Below, piece by piece: positions 51,822 through 61,378 of a DNA stretch of 64,000 bases. Under the pieces are notes generated by a model. It made no database searches, had not been told where the DNA came from, and worked only from the letters and a program-made list of their open reading frames with translations. The first letter of the stretch is position 1. Every line of letters starts with the position of its first letter. Source of the DNA: Streptomyces chrestomyceticus JCM 4735 (lineage in GTDB: Bacteria; Actinomycetota; Actinomycetes; Streptomycetales; Streptomycetaceae). Position numbers and translations under genes: made by a program. The stretch lies in the NCBI RefSeq assembly GCF_003865135.1, contig NZ_BHZC01000001.1:3100001-3164000 (forward strand), read 5' to 3'.

Positions 51822-52930
51822 CCCCGGCCCGTCCGTACGTGGTCCGCGAGGAGCAACTGGCTGATCTCCGTGCTGCCCTCGATGATCTCCATGAGCTTGG
51901 CGTCGCGGTAGGCCCGCGCCACCGGGTGGCCGTCGCGCGCCCCACGTGAGGCCAGCACCTGGACGGCCGTGGCGGCGCCCTTGGTGGCTTCCCGGGAGGC
52001 GACGTACTTGGCGACGACGGCCTGGGTGCCCAGCTCCGGCCGGTTCTCGTCCCAGCAGGCGCTGGCGTGCTCGCAGCACCGGAGGGCGACCTGCTCGGCG
52101 ACGGCCAGTTCGGCCAGGTGCCGGGCGACGAGCTGGTGGTCGGCGAGCGGCTTGCCGAACTGTTCCCGGGTGCGGGTGTGCGCCGCCGTGCTGTCCAGGC
52201 ACGCGCGCAGGATGCCCGCGCAGCCCCAGGCGACCGAGAGCCGCCCGTAGGTGAGCGCGGCGGTGGCGAGCAGGGCGACCGGCAGGCCGGCGCCGGACAG
52301 CAGGTGGTCCGCCGGTACGCGGACGCCGTCGAGGCGCACGTCGGCGTGGCCGGCGGCCCTGCAGCCCATCGGGTCCGGCACCCGCTCGATCCGTACGCCC
52401 GGGGCGTCGGCGGGCACCACGACGACGGCGGCCCCGTCCCCGTACGTCCCGAAGACCACCAGCAGACTCGCGTAGGCGGCGCCGGTCACCCAGACCTTCC
52501 GGCCGGTGACGTGCACGGTGTCGCCGTCCCGGCGGATCTCCGTGCGCATCGCCGACAGGTCGCTGCCCGCGCCGCTCTCGGAGAACGCGACACCGGCCGT
52601 CTCTCCCCCGGTGAGCCGGGGCAGGAACCTGCCGCGCTGGACCGCGGTGCCGAAGCGCTGCACGGTCCAGGCGGCCATGCCCTGCGAGGTCATCAGGGAC
52701 CGCAGGGAGCCGCACAGGGAACCGGCGTACGCGGTCAGTTCGCCGTTGGCCCGGCTGTCCAGGCCCAGGCCGCCGTGTTCCGCGGCGACCTGGGCGCACA
52801 GCAGGCCGCGCCGGGACGCCTCCCGTACGGTCTCCCCGGGAATCCGGCCGGCCAGGTCCCACTCCTCGGCGCGGTCACCGACCAGTGCGCCGAGCGCGGT
52901 GGCGGGGTCCGCGGTCGCCTGTGCCGTCAC
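51818..52930 (-). CDS. Acyl-CoA dehydrogenase family protein (FkbI-like)
   Basis: This is a 370-residue flavoprotein. It has the FAD/substrate motif FSESGAGSDLSAMRT, a WVTGAAYASLL beta-domain, a REQFGKPLADHQLV helix and a probable catalytic Glu351 in MEIIEGSTEISQLL. In methoxymalonyl-type pathways FkbI oxidises the carrier-bound glyceryl-derived unit. Here it is encoded between the KSIII-like gene and the carrier protein, which is strong context for the same role. The ATG overlaps the carrier-protein stop. Confidence 0.92.
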   Translation of the reverse strand: MTAQATADPATALGALVGDRAEEWDLAGRIPGETVREASRRGLLCAQVAAEHGGLGLDSRANGELTAYAGSLCGSLRSLMTSQGMAAWTVQRFGTAVQRGRFLPRLTGGETAGVAFSESGAGSDLSAMRTEIRRDGDTVHVTGRKVWVTGAAYASLLVVFGTYGDGAAVVVVPADAPGVRIERVPDPMGCRAAGHADVRLDGVRVPADHLLSGAGLPVALLATAALTYGRLSVAWGCAGILRACLDSTAAHTRTREQFGKPLADHQLVARHLAELAVAEQVALRCCEHASACWDENRPELGTQAVVAKYVASREATKGAATAVQVLASRGARDGHPVARAYRDAKLMEIIEGSTEISQLLLADHVRTGRG

Positions 52931-53219
52931 TGCCCCGCCGCTCCTTCGCCGCGCAGCCGCTGGACCAGCGCGGTGATGGCCGGCACGGTACGGAAGTTGT
53001 CCAGGGACAGGTCGTCGCCCTCGACGGTGACCTGGAACTCCTGCTCGACGTACTGGAGCAGTTCCAGCGAGAACAGCGAGGAGAACGCCCCGGAGGCGAA
53101 CAGGTCCTGGTCCACGTCCCAGTCGCCGCCGGTACGGGTGCCGAGGAACGCCACCAGGCGCTGCTGGACGTCCCCGGCGCCGGGTCCGGTCGCCGCGTCG
53201 GCCTGGTTGTCGACGGTGG

Positions 53220-53223
<4 letters not shown>
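52927..53223 (-). CDS. Acyl carrier protein (FkbJ-like)
   Basis: The 98-residue protein has one four-helix carrier domain. The phosphopantetheine serine lies in the segment DLFASGAFSSLFSLELLQYVE; exactly which Ser is modified cannot be fixed by eye because the usual DSL is replaced by a SSLFS pattern, as in FkbJ-type proteins. It would carry the glyceryl and hydroxymalonyl units. Both ends overlap neighbouring genes by four bases. Confidence 0.88.
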
Positions 53224-54128
<905 letters not shown>

Positions 54129-54132
54129 TGGG

Positions 54133-57100
54133 TCAGGCGCCTTCCGTCACATCGGTCAACAAGTCCGCGAAGGTGGGGTGTCCGGCGAGATGGCGCAGGG
54201 CTTGCAGGGCCCGTCCGCCGTCCAGCCGGGGGTCCAGGCCGCGCTCGCGCAGCCAGTCCCCCCACAGCCGGGCCTCCACGTCCACCCGCGGCGTGTCCAG
54301 GTCGTGGGTCTCGTACAGGGCCATGGTCGACAGCACCGGGTCGCCGGTCTCCAGCGCCCGCCGGCCGGCCAGCCGTGCCCACTCCGCGACCGGGACGGGC
54401 CGGGTCGGCGCGCCGAGCGCGCCCAGTTCGGCGAAGAGCGCGGCGAAGGTGGTGGCCTCCGCGCCGACCAGGTGGTAGGCGCGGCCCGCCGAGCCGGGCT
54501 CCCGGCCGAGCTGGACGACCGCGCGGGCCACCAGGTCGATGGGCGCCACCGGCAGCGGCATGTCGTCCGCCGGGTGGGCGCCGACGGCCAGGCACGCGGC
54601 CACCAGCCGCCAGAGCATGTCCAGGTCGTTGCAGGCGCCGGTGGTGGTGTCGCCGCCGATCAGGCCGGGGCGGAAGACCCGTACCCGCATCCCGTCCCGT
54701 TCGGCCTTGTCCAGGAGGCGTTCGCTGACCCACTTGGAGATCCCGTAGCCGCCGGCCTCCGGGTCCAGGGGCTGCTCCCGGCGCTCCAGCAGCCGGCCTT
54801 CGGAGCCGAGGGCCTGGCCGCAGGCGGCGAGGGTGGAGATGTAGCTGATGTCGGTGATGCCGTGGCGGCGCATCCAGCCGAGGAGGTGGTACGTGGCCAG
54901 GGTGTTGGCCGGGCGCAGCACCTCGTACGGCTCGGTGAAGACGACGTGCGCGCCGCAGTGCACGACGTGGCCGGTGCGGCGGGCCAGTTCGCCGTCGCGG
55001 TAGGTCTCGCACACCTCGGCGACGTCCCGCAGGTCGCCGGGGACGACGTGGACCCGCTCCGGGTCGGGCTCGGGGAGCCGGAAGCGGGCGGCGGCCTCGC
55101 GCAGGCGCCGGCGGCCGTGGTCCTCGTCGTCGGCGCGGACCAGGCAGTAGACGCGGCTGTCGCGGTGGCCGGGGTCCTGGAGGAGTTCGTGCAGCAGGAA
55201 GGCGCCGACGAAGCCGGTGGCGCCGGTGAGCAGGACGTCCGTGCCGGGCGGGGCGGTGCGCGGGGCGAGGGGCGGGAGTTCGAGGGCCAGGTCGGCGTCG
55301 ATGAGGGCGGCGTCTGCCGTCCCGGTGGGCTCGCCGTCCGTACGGTCCGACGCGCCGCGGATCGCCTCGGCGACGCGGGCGACGGTGGCCTGGCTGCCGC
55401 CGGTGCGGTGCAGGTTGAGGAGGATGCCGTACCGCTCCTGCACCTCCAGGGTCATCCGCAGGCCGAGCAGGGACGTGCCGCCGAGGGCGCCGAAGGTGTC
55501 GTGCGGGCCGATGCCTCCGGTGCCGAACAGCTCCTCCCAGAGGGCGACCAGTTCGCCTTCCAGACCGGCGGGCCGGCCGGCGGGCGCGCTCGGCCGGGCG
55601 GGTTCTTGGCGGGCGGCGCCCGGCACGTCGAACACCGAGTCGTCCAGCGCCGAGCAGCGCCGCCGGGTGTACGGGTACGTGGGCAGCGTGACGCGGCGGC
55701 CGGTGCCGTCGTCGAGCGCGCGGGCGTCCACCGGGACGCCGTGCAGCCAGGCGTCCGCGAGCGCGGCGGCGATGTGGTCGCCGGTGTCGGCGCCGTCCGC
55801 TGCCGGGATCACGTACCGGCCGGGTCCGCTCTCGCCCTCGCCCTCGCCGACGACGATCAGGTAGGCGTCGGCGGGCAGCGCGTCGGGCACGCCGGTGTGC
55901 TGCTCGGTACGGCCGCCCAGGGCCGCCAGCAGCGTGGTGCGTATCGCCTCCGCCTGCTCACCGGACGCCGTGACGGCCAGGACGGGGCGGCGCGTTCCGG
56001 CGCGGACCGTGCGGGCGGCGGGCGGGCGGGGCAGGCGCAGGGCGGCGGCCAGCCGGTCGGGGGCCGCCGTGACGACCCGGCGCTCGGCGAAGTCCTGCCG
56101 TCCGAGGCGCAGGGTGTGGGCGATGTCCCCGGGCGCGGCCCGGTCCTGGTCGATCTCGTCGGCCAGGTCGCGGGAGAGCGCGTCCAGTTCGGTACGGGTC
56201 CGGGCGGAGAGCTGGAGCCGTACGACGGGCCGGGCGGGCGCGGCGGGGCGCACCGGCTCCGGCGGCGGGGCGAGGACGACGGAGGCGTTGGCGCCGCCCA
56301 GGCCCATCGAGTTCACCAGCACCCGGCGGCCGGCGTCGGTGCACCGTTCCAGCTCGGTGGGGACGCGGAAGGGGCTGTCGGCGAGGACGCCGGGGTCGCG
56401 GGCGTGCTCGAACATCGGGTGCGGCGCCAGGTTGCCGGTGCGGACGACGTGGACCGCCTTGATCAGTCCGGCGATGCCGGCGGCCGACCCGGCGTGCCCG
56501 ATGTTCGCCTTGACCGTGCCGAGCGCGCAGTGGTTGCGGTCGGACGGGCGGGCGCCCGCCGCGCGCAGCCCGTCGATGAGGCCGCGCAGTTCGACCTGGT
56601 CGCCCAGGGGCGTGCCGGAGCCGTGCGCCTCGGCGTAGCGCAGGTCCGCCGGGTCGGTGCCGGCCACCGTGAGCGCGGCGGCGACGACCGAGGCCAGGCC
56701 GTCCGGGCTGGGCGCGGTGAAGCCGGGCCGGCGGGCGCCGTCGTTGCCGACCGCGCTGCCGCCGATCACGGCGAGCACCGGGTCGCCGTCGGCGAGCGCG
56801 TCGGCCAGGCGGCGCAGCACGACGACGCCGATGCCGGAGCCCGCGCCCGTACCGGTGGAGCGGATGTCGAAGGCGCGGCAGAAGCCGTCCTCGGAGAGCA
56901 CGCCTCCGGGTTGGTACCGGTAGCCGACGGACGGGTACGAGAGTCCGCTGCCGCCCGCCAGGGCGATGTCGCACTCCTCCGACAGCAGGCTCAGGACCGC
57001 GTAGTGCACGGCGGTCAGCGAGGAGGAGCAGGCGGTCTGCACGGCCAGGGACGGGCCGCGCAGGCCGAGCTTGTAGGAGACCCGGGGGGCCATGAAGTCG

Positions 57101-57567
57101 ATGCCGCCGCCCAGTTGGGTGGCCAGGTCGTCGAAGGCGGCGGGGCCTTCCGTACGGGCGCGGGCGTACTGGAGCAGCGTGTTGTACGTACTGTTGCTCG
57201 CCCCGGCGAACACGCCGACCTGCGGCCCGTGCTCGCCGTTCGGCAGGTGCCCGGCCCGCTCCAGGCCGTCCCGGCACGCCTCCAGGAAGAGGCGCTGCTG
57301 CGGGTCGATCAGCTCGGCCTCGACGGGGGTGAGGCCGAAGAACTCGGCGGCGAACAGCTCCGGGTCCGCGATCCAGCCGGACCGGGTCACGAAGCCCGGC
57401 GCGGCGGCCGTCTCCGGGGACACACCGCAGCGGCGCAGATCCTCGGCGGGGATGTCGCGGAGCGAGACCACGCCCTTGTCGAGGTTGCTCCAGAACTCCT
57501 CCGGGGTGACGGCCTCCGGGAACCGGCAGCCGACGCCCACCACCGCTACGGCGGTCTCGCTGTTCAT
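54133..57567 (-). CDS. AT-less ketosynthase, carrier protein and thioester reductase fusion
   Basis: The protein has 1,144 residues. The ketosynthase spans about 5-430, with triad Cys180 (QTACSSSL), His315 (YAEAHGSGTP) and His358 (NIGHAGSA). A KS-AT linker follows, then only about 90 residues in place of an acyltransferase, then the post-AT linker LPTYPYTRRR (629-638). A carrier domain has Ser699 in LGGTSLL. A thioester-reductase domain runs from about 775 to 1130, with nucleotide motif TGATGFVGAF and the YGISK active-site pair. The acyltransferase seems to have been lost, so the extender unit must arrive on a separate carrier; the adjacent FkbJ-like protein is the obvious donor. The reductase would release an aldehyde or alcohol. 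The ATG overlaps the stop of the free carrier-protein gene. Confidence 0.95.
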   Translation of the reverse strand: MNSETAVAVVGVGCRFPEAVTPEEFWSNLDKGVVSLRDIPAEDLRRCGVSPETAAAPGFVTRSGWIADPELFAAEFFGLTPVEAELIDPQQRLFLEACRDGLERAGHLPNGEHGPQVGVFAGASNSTYNTLLQYARARTEGPAAFDDLATQLGGGIDFMAPRVSYKLGLRGPSLAVQTACSSSLTAVHYAVLSLLSEECDIALAGGSGLSYPSVGYRYQPGGVLSEDGFCRAFDIRSTGTGAGSGIGVVVLRRLADALADGDPVLAVIGGSAVGNDGARRPGFTAPSPDGLASVVAAALTVAGTDPADLRYAEAHGSGTPLGDQVELRGLIDGLRAAGARPSDRNHCALGTVKANIGHAGSAAGIAGLIKAVHVVRTGNLAPHPMFEHARDPGVLADSPFRVPTELERCTDAGRRVLVNSMGLGGANASVVLAPPPEPVRPAAPARPVVRLQLSARTRTELDALSRDLADEIDQDRAAPGDIAHTLRLGRQDFAERRVVTAAPDRLAAALRLPRPPAARTVRAGTRRPVLAVTASGEQAEAIRTTLLAALGGRTEQHTGVPDALPADAYLIVVGEGEGESGPGRYVIPAADGADTGDHIAAALADAWLHGVPVDARALDDGTGRRVTLPTYPYTRRRCSALDDSVFDVPGAARQEPARPSAPAGRPAGLEGELVALWEELFGTGGIGPHDTFGALGGTSLLGLRMTLEVQERYGILLNLHRTGGSQATVARVAEAIRGASDRTDGEPTGTADAALIDADLALELPPLAPRTAPPGTDVLLTGATGFVGAFLLHELLQDPGHRDSRVYCLVRADDEDHGRRRLREAAARFRLPEPDPERVHVVPGDLRDVAEVCETYRDGELARRTGHVVHCGAHVVFTEPYEVLRPANTLATYHLLGWMRRHGITDISYISTLAACGQALGSEGRLLERREQPLDPEAGGYGISKWVSERLLDKAERDGMRVRVFRPGLIGGDTTTGACNDLDMLWRLVAACLAVGAHPADDMPLPVAPIDLVARAVVQLGREPGSAGRAYHLVGAEATTFAALFAELGALGAPTRPVPVAEWARLAGRRALETGDPVLSTMALYETHDLDTPRVDVEARLWGDWLRERGLDPRLDGGRALQALRHLAGHPTFADLLTDVTEGA

Positions 57568-57935
57568 CGCGCGGCGGACCCTTCGGGCTGCTGCGGGCCG
57601 CTGTCCGCGCGCCCGCGCCGGGCGCTGCCGAGCAGCCGCCCGCGTCCGGCAGCGGCGGCGGCCGGGGCCGGCGCCTCGGGCTCGTACGACGGGTCCAGCA
57701 GCCGGGCCTGGGCGCGCACCGTGTCGTGCCGGAACAGCTCGGCGACCTCCAGCTCGCGACCCGTCCGGTCGGACAGCTCGTCGCTGAGCATCACCAGCAG
57801 CATCGAGTTGCCGCCCGCTTCGAAGAAGCCGGTGTCCAGGGGCACCTCGTCGGTGCCCAGGACGTCCTGCCACGCCTGGCGGACGAGCTGGAGCGGGTCC
57901 GCGGGTATGGACGCGGTGTCTTCGGGGTTTGCCAC
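57564..57935 (-). CDS. Free-standing peptidyl/acyl carrier protein
   Basis: The 123-residue protein has one carrier domain with the modified serine at Ser44 in FFEAGGNSMLLVM, followed by an Ala/Pro/Arg-rich tail. Two GTG starts are possible. That at 57935 has GGAGG five bases upstream and is preferred; one at 57968 overlaps the preceding stop but lacks a ribosome site. The GGNSM sequence is more like NRPS-type carriers than FkbJ. It may be loaded by the free adenylation enzyme at the operon end. Its stop overlaps the ketosynthase ATG. Confidence 0.9.
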   Translation of the reverse strand: MANPEDTASIPADPLQLVRQAWQDVLGTDEVPLDTGFFEAGGNSMLLVMLSDELSDRTGRELEVAELFRHDTVRAQARLLDPSYEPEAPAPAAAAAGRGRLLGSARRGRADSGPQQPEGSAAR

Positions 57936-57960
57936 GGGGGCCTCCGGGAGGGTTTCGGTG

Positions 57961-58794
57961 TCAGACACGCCGCGCGGCCGCGGTGTCGAAGAAGTCGCGG
58001 GACCGGGCCATCGCCCGGCCGACCTTGTCGTAGGCGTTCTCCGGGTCGGCGAACGGGCCGACCTCGACGCCGACCCAGGCGGCGTCGACGGCGAGCAGTT
58101 GGTCGGTGAAGGCGGCCATGTCCGCGACGCCCTCGCCCGGCACCAGGTGCTCGTGGTACGTGCCGTTGGAGTCGGAGTAGTCGACGCTGTTGACCCGGCC
58201 GGGCAGCCGGCCCACCTCGGAGGCGGCCACGCCCGCGACGACGAGGTGGGAGACGTCGACATTGGCCTGGAGGGCCGGGGAGCCGACGTCGTCCAGCAGC
58301 CGTACGAGGTCGTCGACATCCGTGACCAGGGAGGTCTCCATCGGCTCGGGCTTGACGCTGAGCGCGATGCCGCGCGCCTCGGCGTAGTCGGCGAGCCGCC
58401 GCACCGAGGCGGCCAGCAACTGCCACTGCGCCTCCTCGGGCCACATGGCGCGCCAGAACCAGTCGCCGAGGAGCAGTTTCATGACCTCGCCGCCCAGTTC
58501 CCTGGTGAGGTCGACATGGGCTTCGGCGCGCTTGAGGTGGAATTCCCGCACGACGTCGCGGAAATCACTGAGTCCGAATGCGTGACAGGCCGTCAGGCTG
58601 ATGGGCAGGCCCACCGCGTCGGCGTCGTCACGGAATTGCAGCAGCCGTTCCGGGGCGATTTCCATCGCCTCTTCGACGATGCAGATCCATTCGGCGCCCA
58701 GTTCGGCGGCGGCCCGCCACGCGTCCTTGCCCTGGTACGGGGAACCGTAGAACGCCTGGTCCACCAGCAGCCCCAGGCTGATTTGACTGGTCAT
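57961..58794 (-). CDS. TIM-barrel protein, sugar phosphate isomerase/epimerase (xylose isomerase-like) family
   Basis: The 277-residue protein matches the AP endonuclease 2/xylose isomerase-like barrel family. Visible metal-site candidates are Glu in CIVEEAMEI, Glu in SVKPEPMETS, Asp/His in ANVDVSHLVVAG, and His in SDSNGTYHEHLVPGEGV. It is the first gene of the ten-gene operon, with AGGAG ten bases before the ATG. The substrate is unknown. In a biosynthetic setting such proteins have been found as isomerases, epimerases or dehydratases of small hydroxy- or keto-acids, so a role in supplying or tailoring a building block is an inference. Confidence 0.88.
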   Translation of the reverse strand: MTSQISLGLLVDQAFYGSPYQGKDAWRAAAELGAEWICIVEEAMEIAPERLLQFRDDADAVGLPISLTACHAFGLSDFRDVVREFHLKRAEAHVDLTRELGGEVMKLLLGDWFWRAMWPEEAQWQLLAASVRRLADYAEARGIALSVKPEPMETSLVTDVDDLVRLLDDVGSPALQANVDVSHLVVAGVAASEVGRLPGRVNSVDYSDSNGTYHEHLVPGEGVADMAAFTDQLLAVDAAWVGVEVGPFADPENAYDKVGRAMARSRDFFDTAAARRV

Positions 58795-59900
58795 GGATGG
58801 TTCCGCTCCTAGTCGGTGCGCGTCCCGCCCGCAGGCCGGGAGAGCTTCGGTCTTCTTCCGCGGAAAAGACCCGGCGCGAAATTCCGTTGTCCGCGAGGGT
58901 GGTCGGGCCGTGACGGGCGCAGCGTGCGGGTACGGGGCGGCATTCCCGCTCTCTGCCGGGCCGCACACCGGTGCGCGTGCCGGCCGCCGCCGTTCCGTGC
59001 AGGGCACGGTCCGCTCACGGGAGGGAAGGCTGTCGGTGATCCGGTCGGGAGGCCGGCCCGGGGCCCGCTACGAGGCGGTGGCCGCCGGACGGCGTGGTGG
59101 TGCGGTACGGCGGCCGGTCGCACACCGGATCGCGCCGTCGAAGCGGGCACCGGTACCCGGCCCCGCGTCCGCTCTCTCGTCGATTGCCATCATTCGCGCC
59201 CCCGTCGGCCAACGATCGTGACGACCTTGTTCCGGCCCTGTCGAACACCGGGATGCTAGCACGCGCCCCTGTGCGCACCGTATGACGAAATGTCGCCCGA
59301 TGACGTCGCGTCCGATCACGTAGTCGCAGCTCAGAGGGGGTAGTTGGACGAAGCGCCCGAAAGCGGGAGCGGGTGGTCCGAACAGGCCGGACGGGCCGGG
59401 CGGACGGCGTGGACAGCGCGGCGGCGCGCGCCCGGCGGACACGGCGCGGAGGCCGTGCGTCCGCGCGCGGCACCGGCGCGTGGCAGCGGCAACGGGGGCC
59501 GGGCGTACGCCGGGTCGCGGACCGGGCGGCCGGTCGGGGGCCGGTCGGGCCTACGGCCGCGAGGCCGCCACGACGTCGCCGTGGAGCCGGGCGTCCGGTG
59601 CAGGGCGCACACCGCGGAAGGGGCGTCGTACAACGGCGTACAGGGCCCGGGCAGTTGACGGAGAACAAGGCGCCGGAATAGGCCCGGGAATGCGGCACGG
59701 TGATTTACCGCACCGGTCGGCCAGCCATGCCGCGGGGAAACGGAGCCCGGCAACCGAGCCCGACAGCGGAGTCCGACGGCGGGGTGCGTCCAGGAACTCC
59801 GGCCACGACCTCCGCCGCCACGGGGTGAGTTGCTACTGTGCGAATGCGGAGCGGCCGCCTGGGCGACTCCGGCCGAGGAGCCTAAGGAGCAGGTGAATCC
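58795..59900. promoter_or_regulatory. 1.1-kb intergenic region between the divergent operon and P450 gene
   Basis: No convincing gene is seen in these 1,106 bases; the open frames are low-complexity Arg/Gly/Ala. It should contain the promoter of the ten-gene operon (minus) and of the first P450 gene (plus). The part at about 59200-59340 has lower GC and repeated GATGACG/GATCACG-like words, and TACTGT at 59834-59839 could be a -10 box for the P450 gene. The size is unusually large for a gene-dense cluster. Confidence 0.4.
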
Positions 59901-61133
59901 ATGCCCAGCCGCATCATGCTGAGCCCTGGGGACATAGCCACGCTGGACCTGACGGACCCGCGTACGCACGCCGAGTACGACCTGAGCGAGGTCTGGCGCC
60001 ATCTGCGCCGGACGCAGCCGTTCTACTGGCACCCCTCCGTCGGCGGCGCGCCGGGGTTCTGGGTCGTTTCCCGGCACGCGGACGTCTCCGAAATCTACCG
60101 GGACGACAAGCGGTTCACGTCCGAGAAGGGGAATGTCCTCACCACGCTGCTGATGGGCGGGGATTCCGCCGCGGGCATGATGGCCGCGGTGACGGACGGG
60201 CCGCGGCACGCCGACATCCGCAAGATCCTGCTCAAGGCGTTCTCGCCGCGCGCGCTGGAAGGCGTGGTGGACCACATCCGGCAGTCCACCCGCGAACTGC
60301 TCCGCGACGCGGTGGCCCGCGAGGAGTGCGACTTCGCCAGGGACGTCGCGGCGGACATCCCGCTCACCGCGATCTGCGACCTGATGGGCGTGCCCGAGGC
60401 GGACCGCGCGAAGGTGCTCGAACTGACCGCGACGGCCCTCGGCAACGACGGCGCCGCCCAGTCGCCCGTCGCGGCCTGGCAGGCGCGCAACGACATCCTG
60501 GCGTACTTCGGCACGCTGGCCGAGGAGCGGCGCGGGAACCCGGGCGACGACGCGGTCAGCGTGCTGGCCACCGGCCTCATCGAGGGCCGGCCGCTGACCA
60601 TGGACGAGATCGTGGTCAACTGCTACAGCCTGATCATCGGCGGTGACGAGACCAGCCGGATGTCGATGACCGGCGGGGTGCTCGCCCTCGTCGAACACCC
60701 GGCCCAGTGGCAGGCCCTGAAGAGCGGCGAGGCGGACATCGCCACCGCCGTCGACGAGATCCTGCGCTGGACGACGCCCGCGCTGCACTTCGGCCGGACG
60801 GCCCTGGAGGACGTCCCGGTCGGCGGGCAGGGGCAGGTGATCAGGGCCGGGGACGTCGTCACGCTGTGGAGCGACTCGGCCAACATGGACGAGGAGGTCT
60901 TCGACGCCCCGGAGCGGTTCCTGCTCGGCCGCACCCCCAACAAGCACCTGTCCTTCGGGTACGGCCCGCACTTCTGCCTCGGCGCCTACCTGGGCCGGGC
61001 GGAGATCGCCGCCATGCTGACCGGTCTGCGCGAGCTCGTCGCCTCGGTGGAACTGCGCGGCGACACCCGCCGCAACTACTCCAACCTGCTGAGCGGCATC
61101 ACCAGCCTGCCGGTGACCCTGCGGCCGGAGTGA
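59901..61133 (+). CDS. Cytochrome P450 (candidate amino-acid hydroxylase)
   Basis: This is a 410-residue bacterial class I P450. It has an I-helix oxygen motif IIGGDETSRMSM near residue 245, an ExxR motif in VDEILRW, and the heme loop FGYGPHFCLGAYLG with Cys359. It has no membrane anchor and needs external ferredoxin. The I-helix GGDETSR pattern reminds me of P450s that hydroxylate the beta-carbon of carrier-bound aromatic amino acids (NovI and skyllamycin type). This would suit the Tyr/beta-hydroxytyrosine code of NRPS module 2, but the link is an inference. AAGGAG lies 11 bases before the ATG. Confidence 0.93.
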   Translation: MPSRIMLSPGDIATLDLTDPRTHAEYDLSEVWRHLRRTQPFYWHPSVGGAPGFWVVSRHADVSEIYRDDKRFTSEKGNVLTTLLMGGDSAAGMMAAVTDGPRHADIRKILLKAFSPRALEGVVDHIRQSTRELLRDAVAREECDFARDVAADIPLTAICDLMGVPEADRAKVLELTATALGNDGAAQSPVAAWQARNDILAYFGTLAEERRGNPGDDAVSVLATGLIEGRPLTMDEIVVNCYSLIIGGDETSRMSMTGGVLALVEHPAQWQALKSGEADIATAVDEILRWTTPALHFGRTALEDVPVGGQGQVIRAGDVVTLWSDSANMDEEVFDAPERFLLGRTPNKHLSFGYGPHFCLGAYLGRAEIAAMLTGLRELVASVELRGDTRRNYSNLLSGITSLPVTLRPE

Positions 61134-61230
61134 GTGCCGGGGGCGGAGCGCTTCCGCCTTTCCGGGGGCGGGAAGAAACGATTGCGCTGGCCGGTCCCTC
61201 GGCCTTTTCGGCCAAGCTCGGGCAGCACGG

Positions 61231-61259
61231 ATAATCGATTATGGGAAATAATCGATTAT
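61231..61259. repeat. Two tandem copies of the palindrome ATAATCGATTAT
   Basis: The 12-base perfect palindrome ATAATCGATTAT occurs at 61231-61242 and again at 61248-61259, separated by GGGAA (17-base period). It is very AT-rich for this genome. Because each copy is self-complementary, the pair can also form a hairpin. It lies between two convergent P450 genes. Confidence 0.8.
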
Positions 61260-61271
61260 CGAATCCTTACG

Positions 61272-61307
61272 CGCGCCGGGAGGGCGGAATTCCGCCCTCC
61301 CGGCGCG
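61272..61307. terminator. Perfect 36-base palindrome, bidirectional terminator candidate
   Basis: Eighteen-base arms centred on GGAATTCC (61286-61293) form an uninterrupted, GC-rich palindrome with no loop. It lies between the convergent P450 stops at 61133 and 61379, where it would stop transcription from either side. Confidence 0.75.
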
Positions 61308-61378
61308 GGCCGGAGCAGCAAGCAAAGCCGGTGAAACGCGTGCAGCGGATGAAGCGCGTAAGGCGGGAGAAATGCGGC

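Noticed and set aside
59480..59896. 138-codon plus-strand frame just before the first P450.
   Set aside because: Low-complexity Arg/Gly/Ala sequence with no family resemblance; it looks like a random frame in GC-rich DNA.
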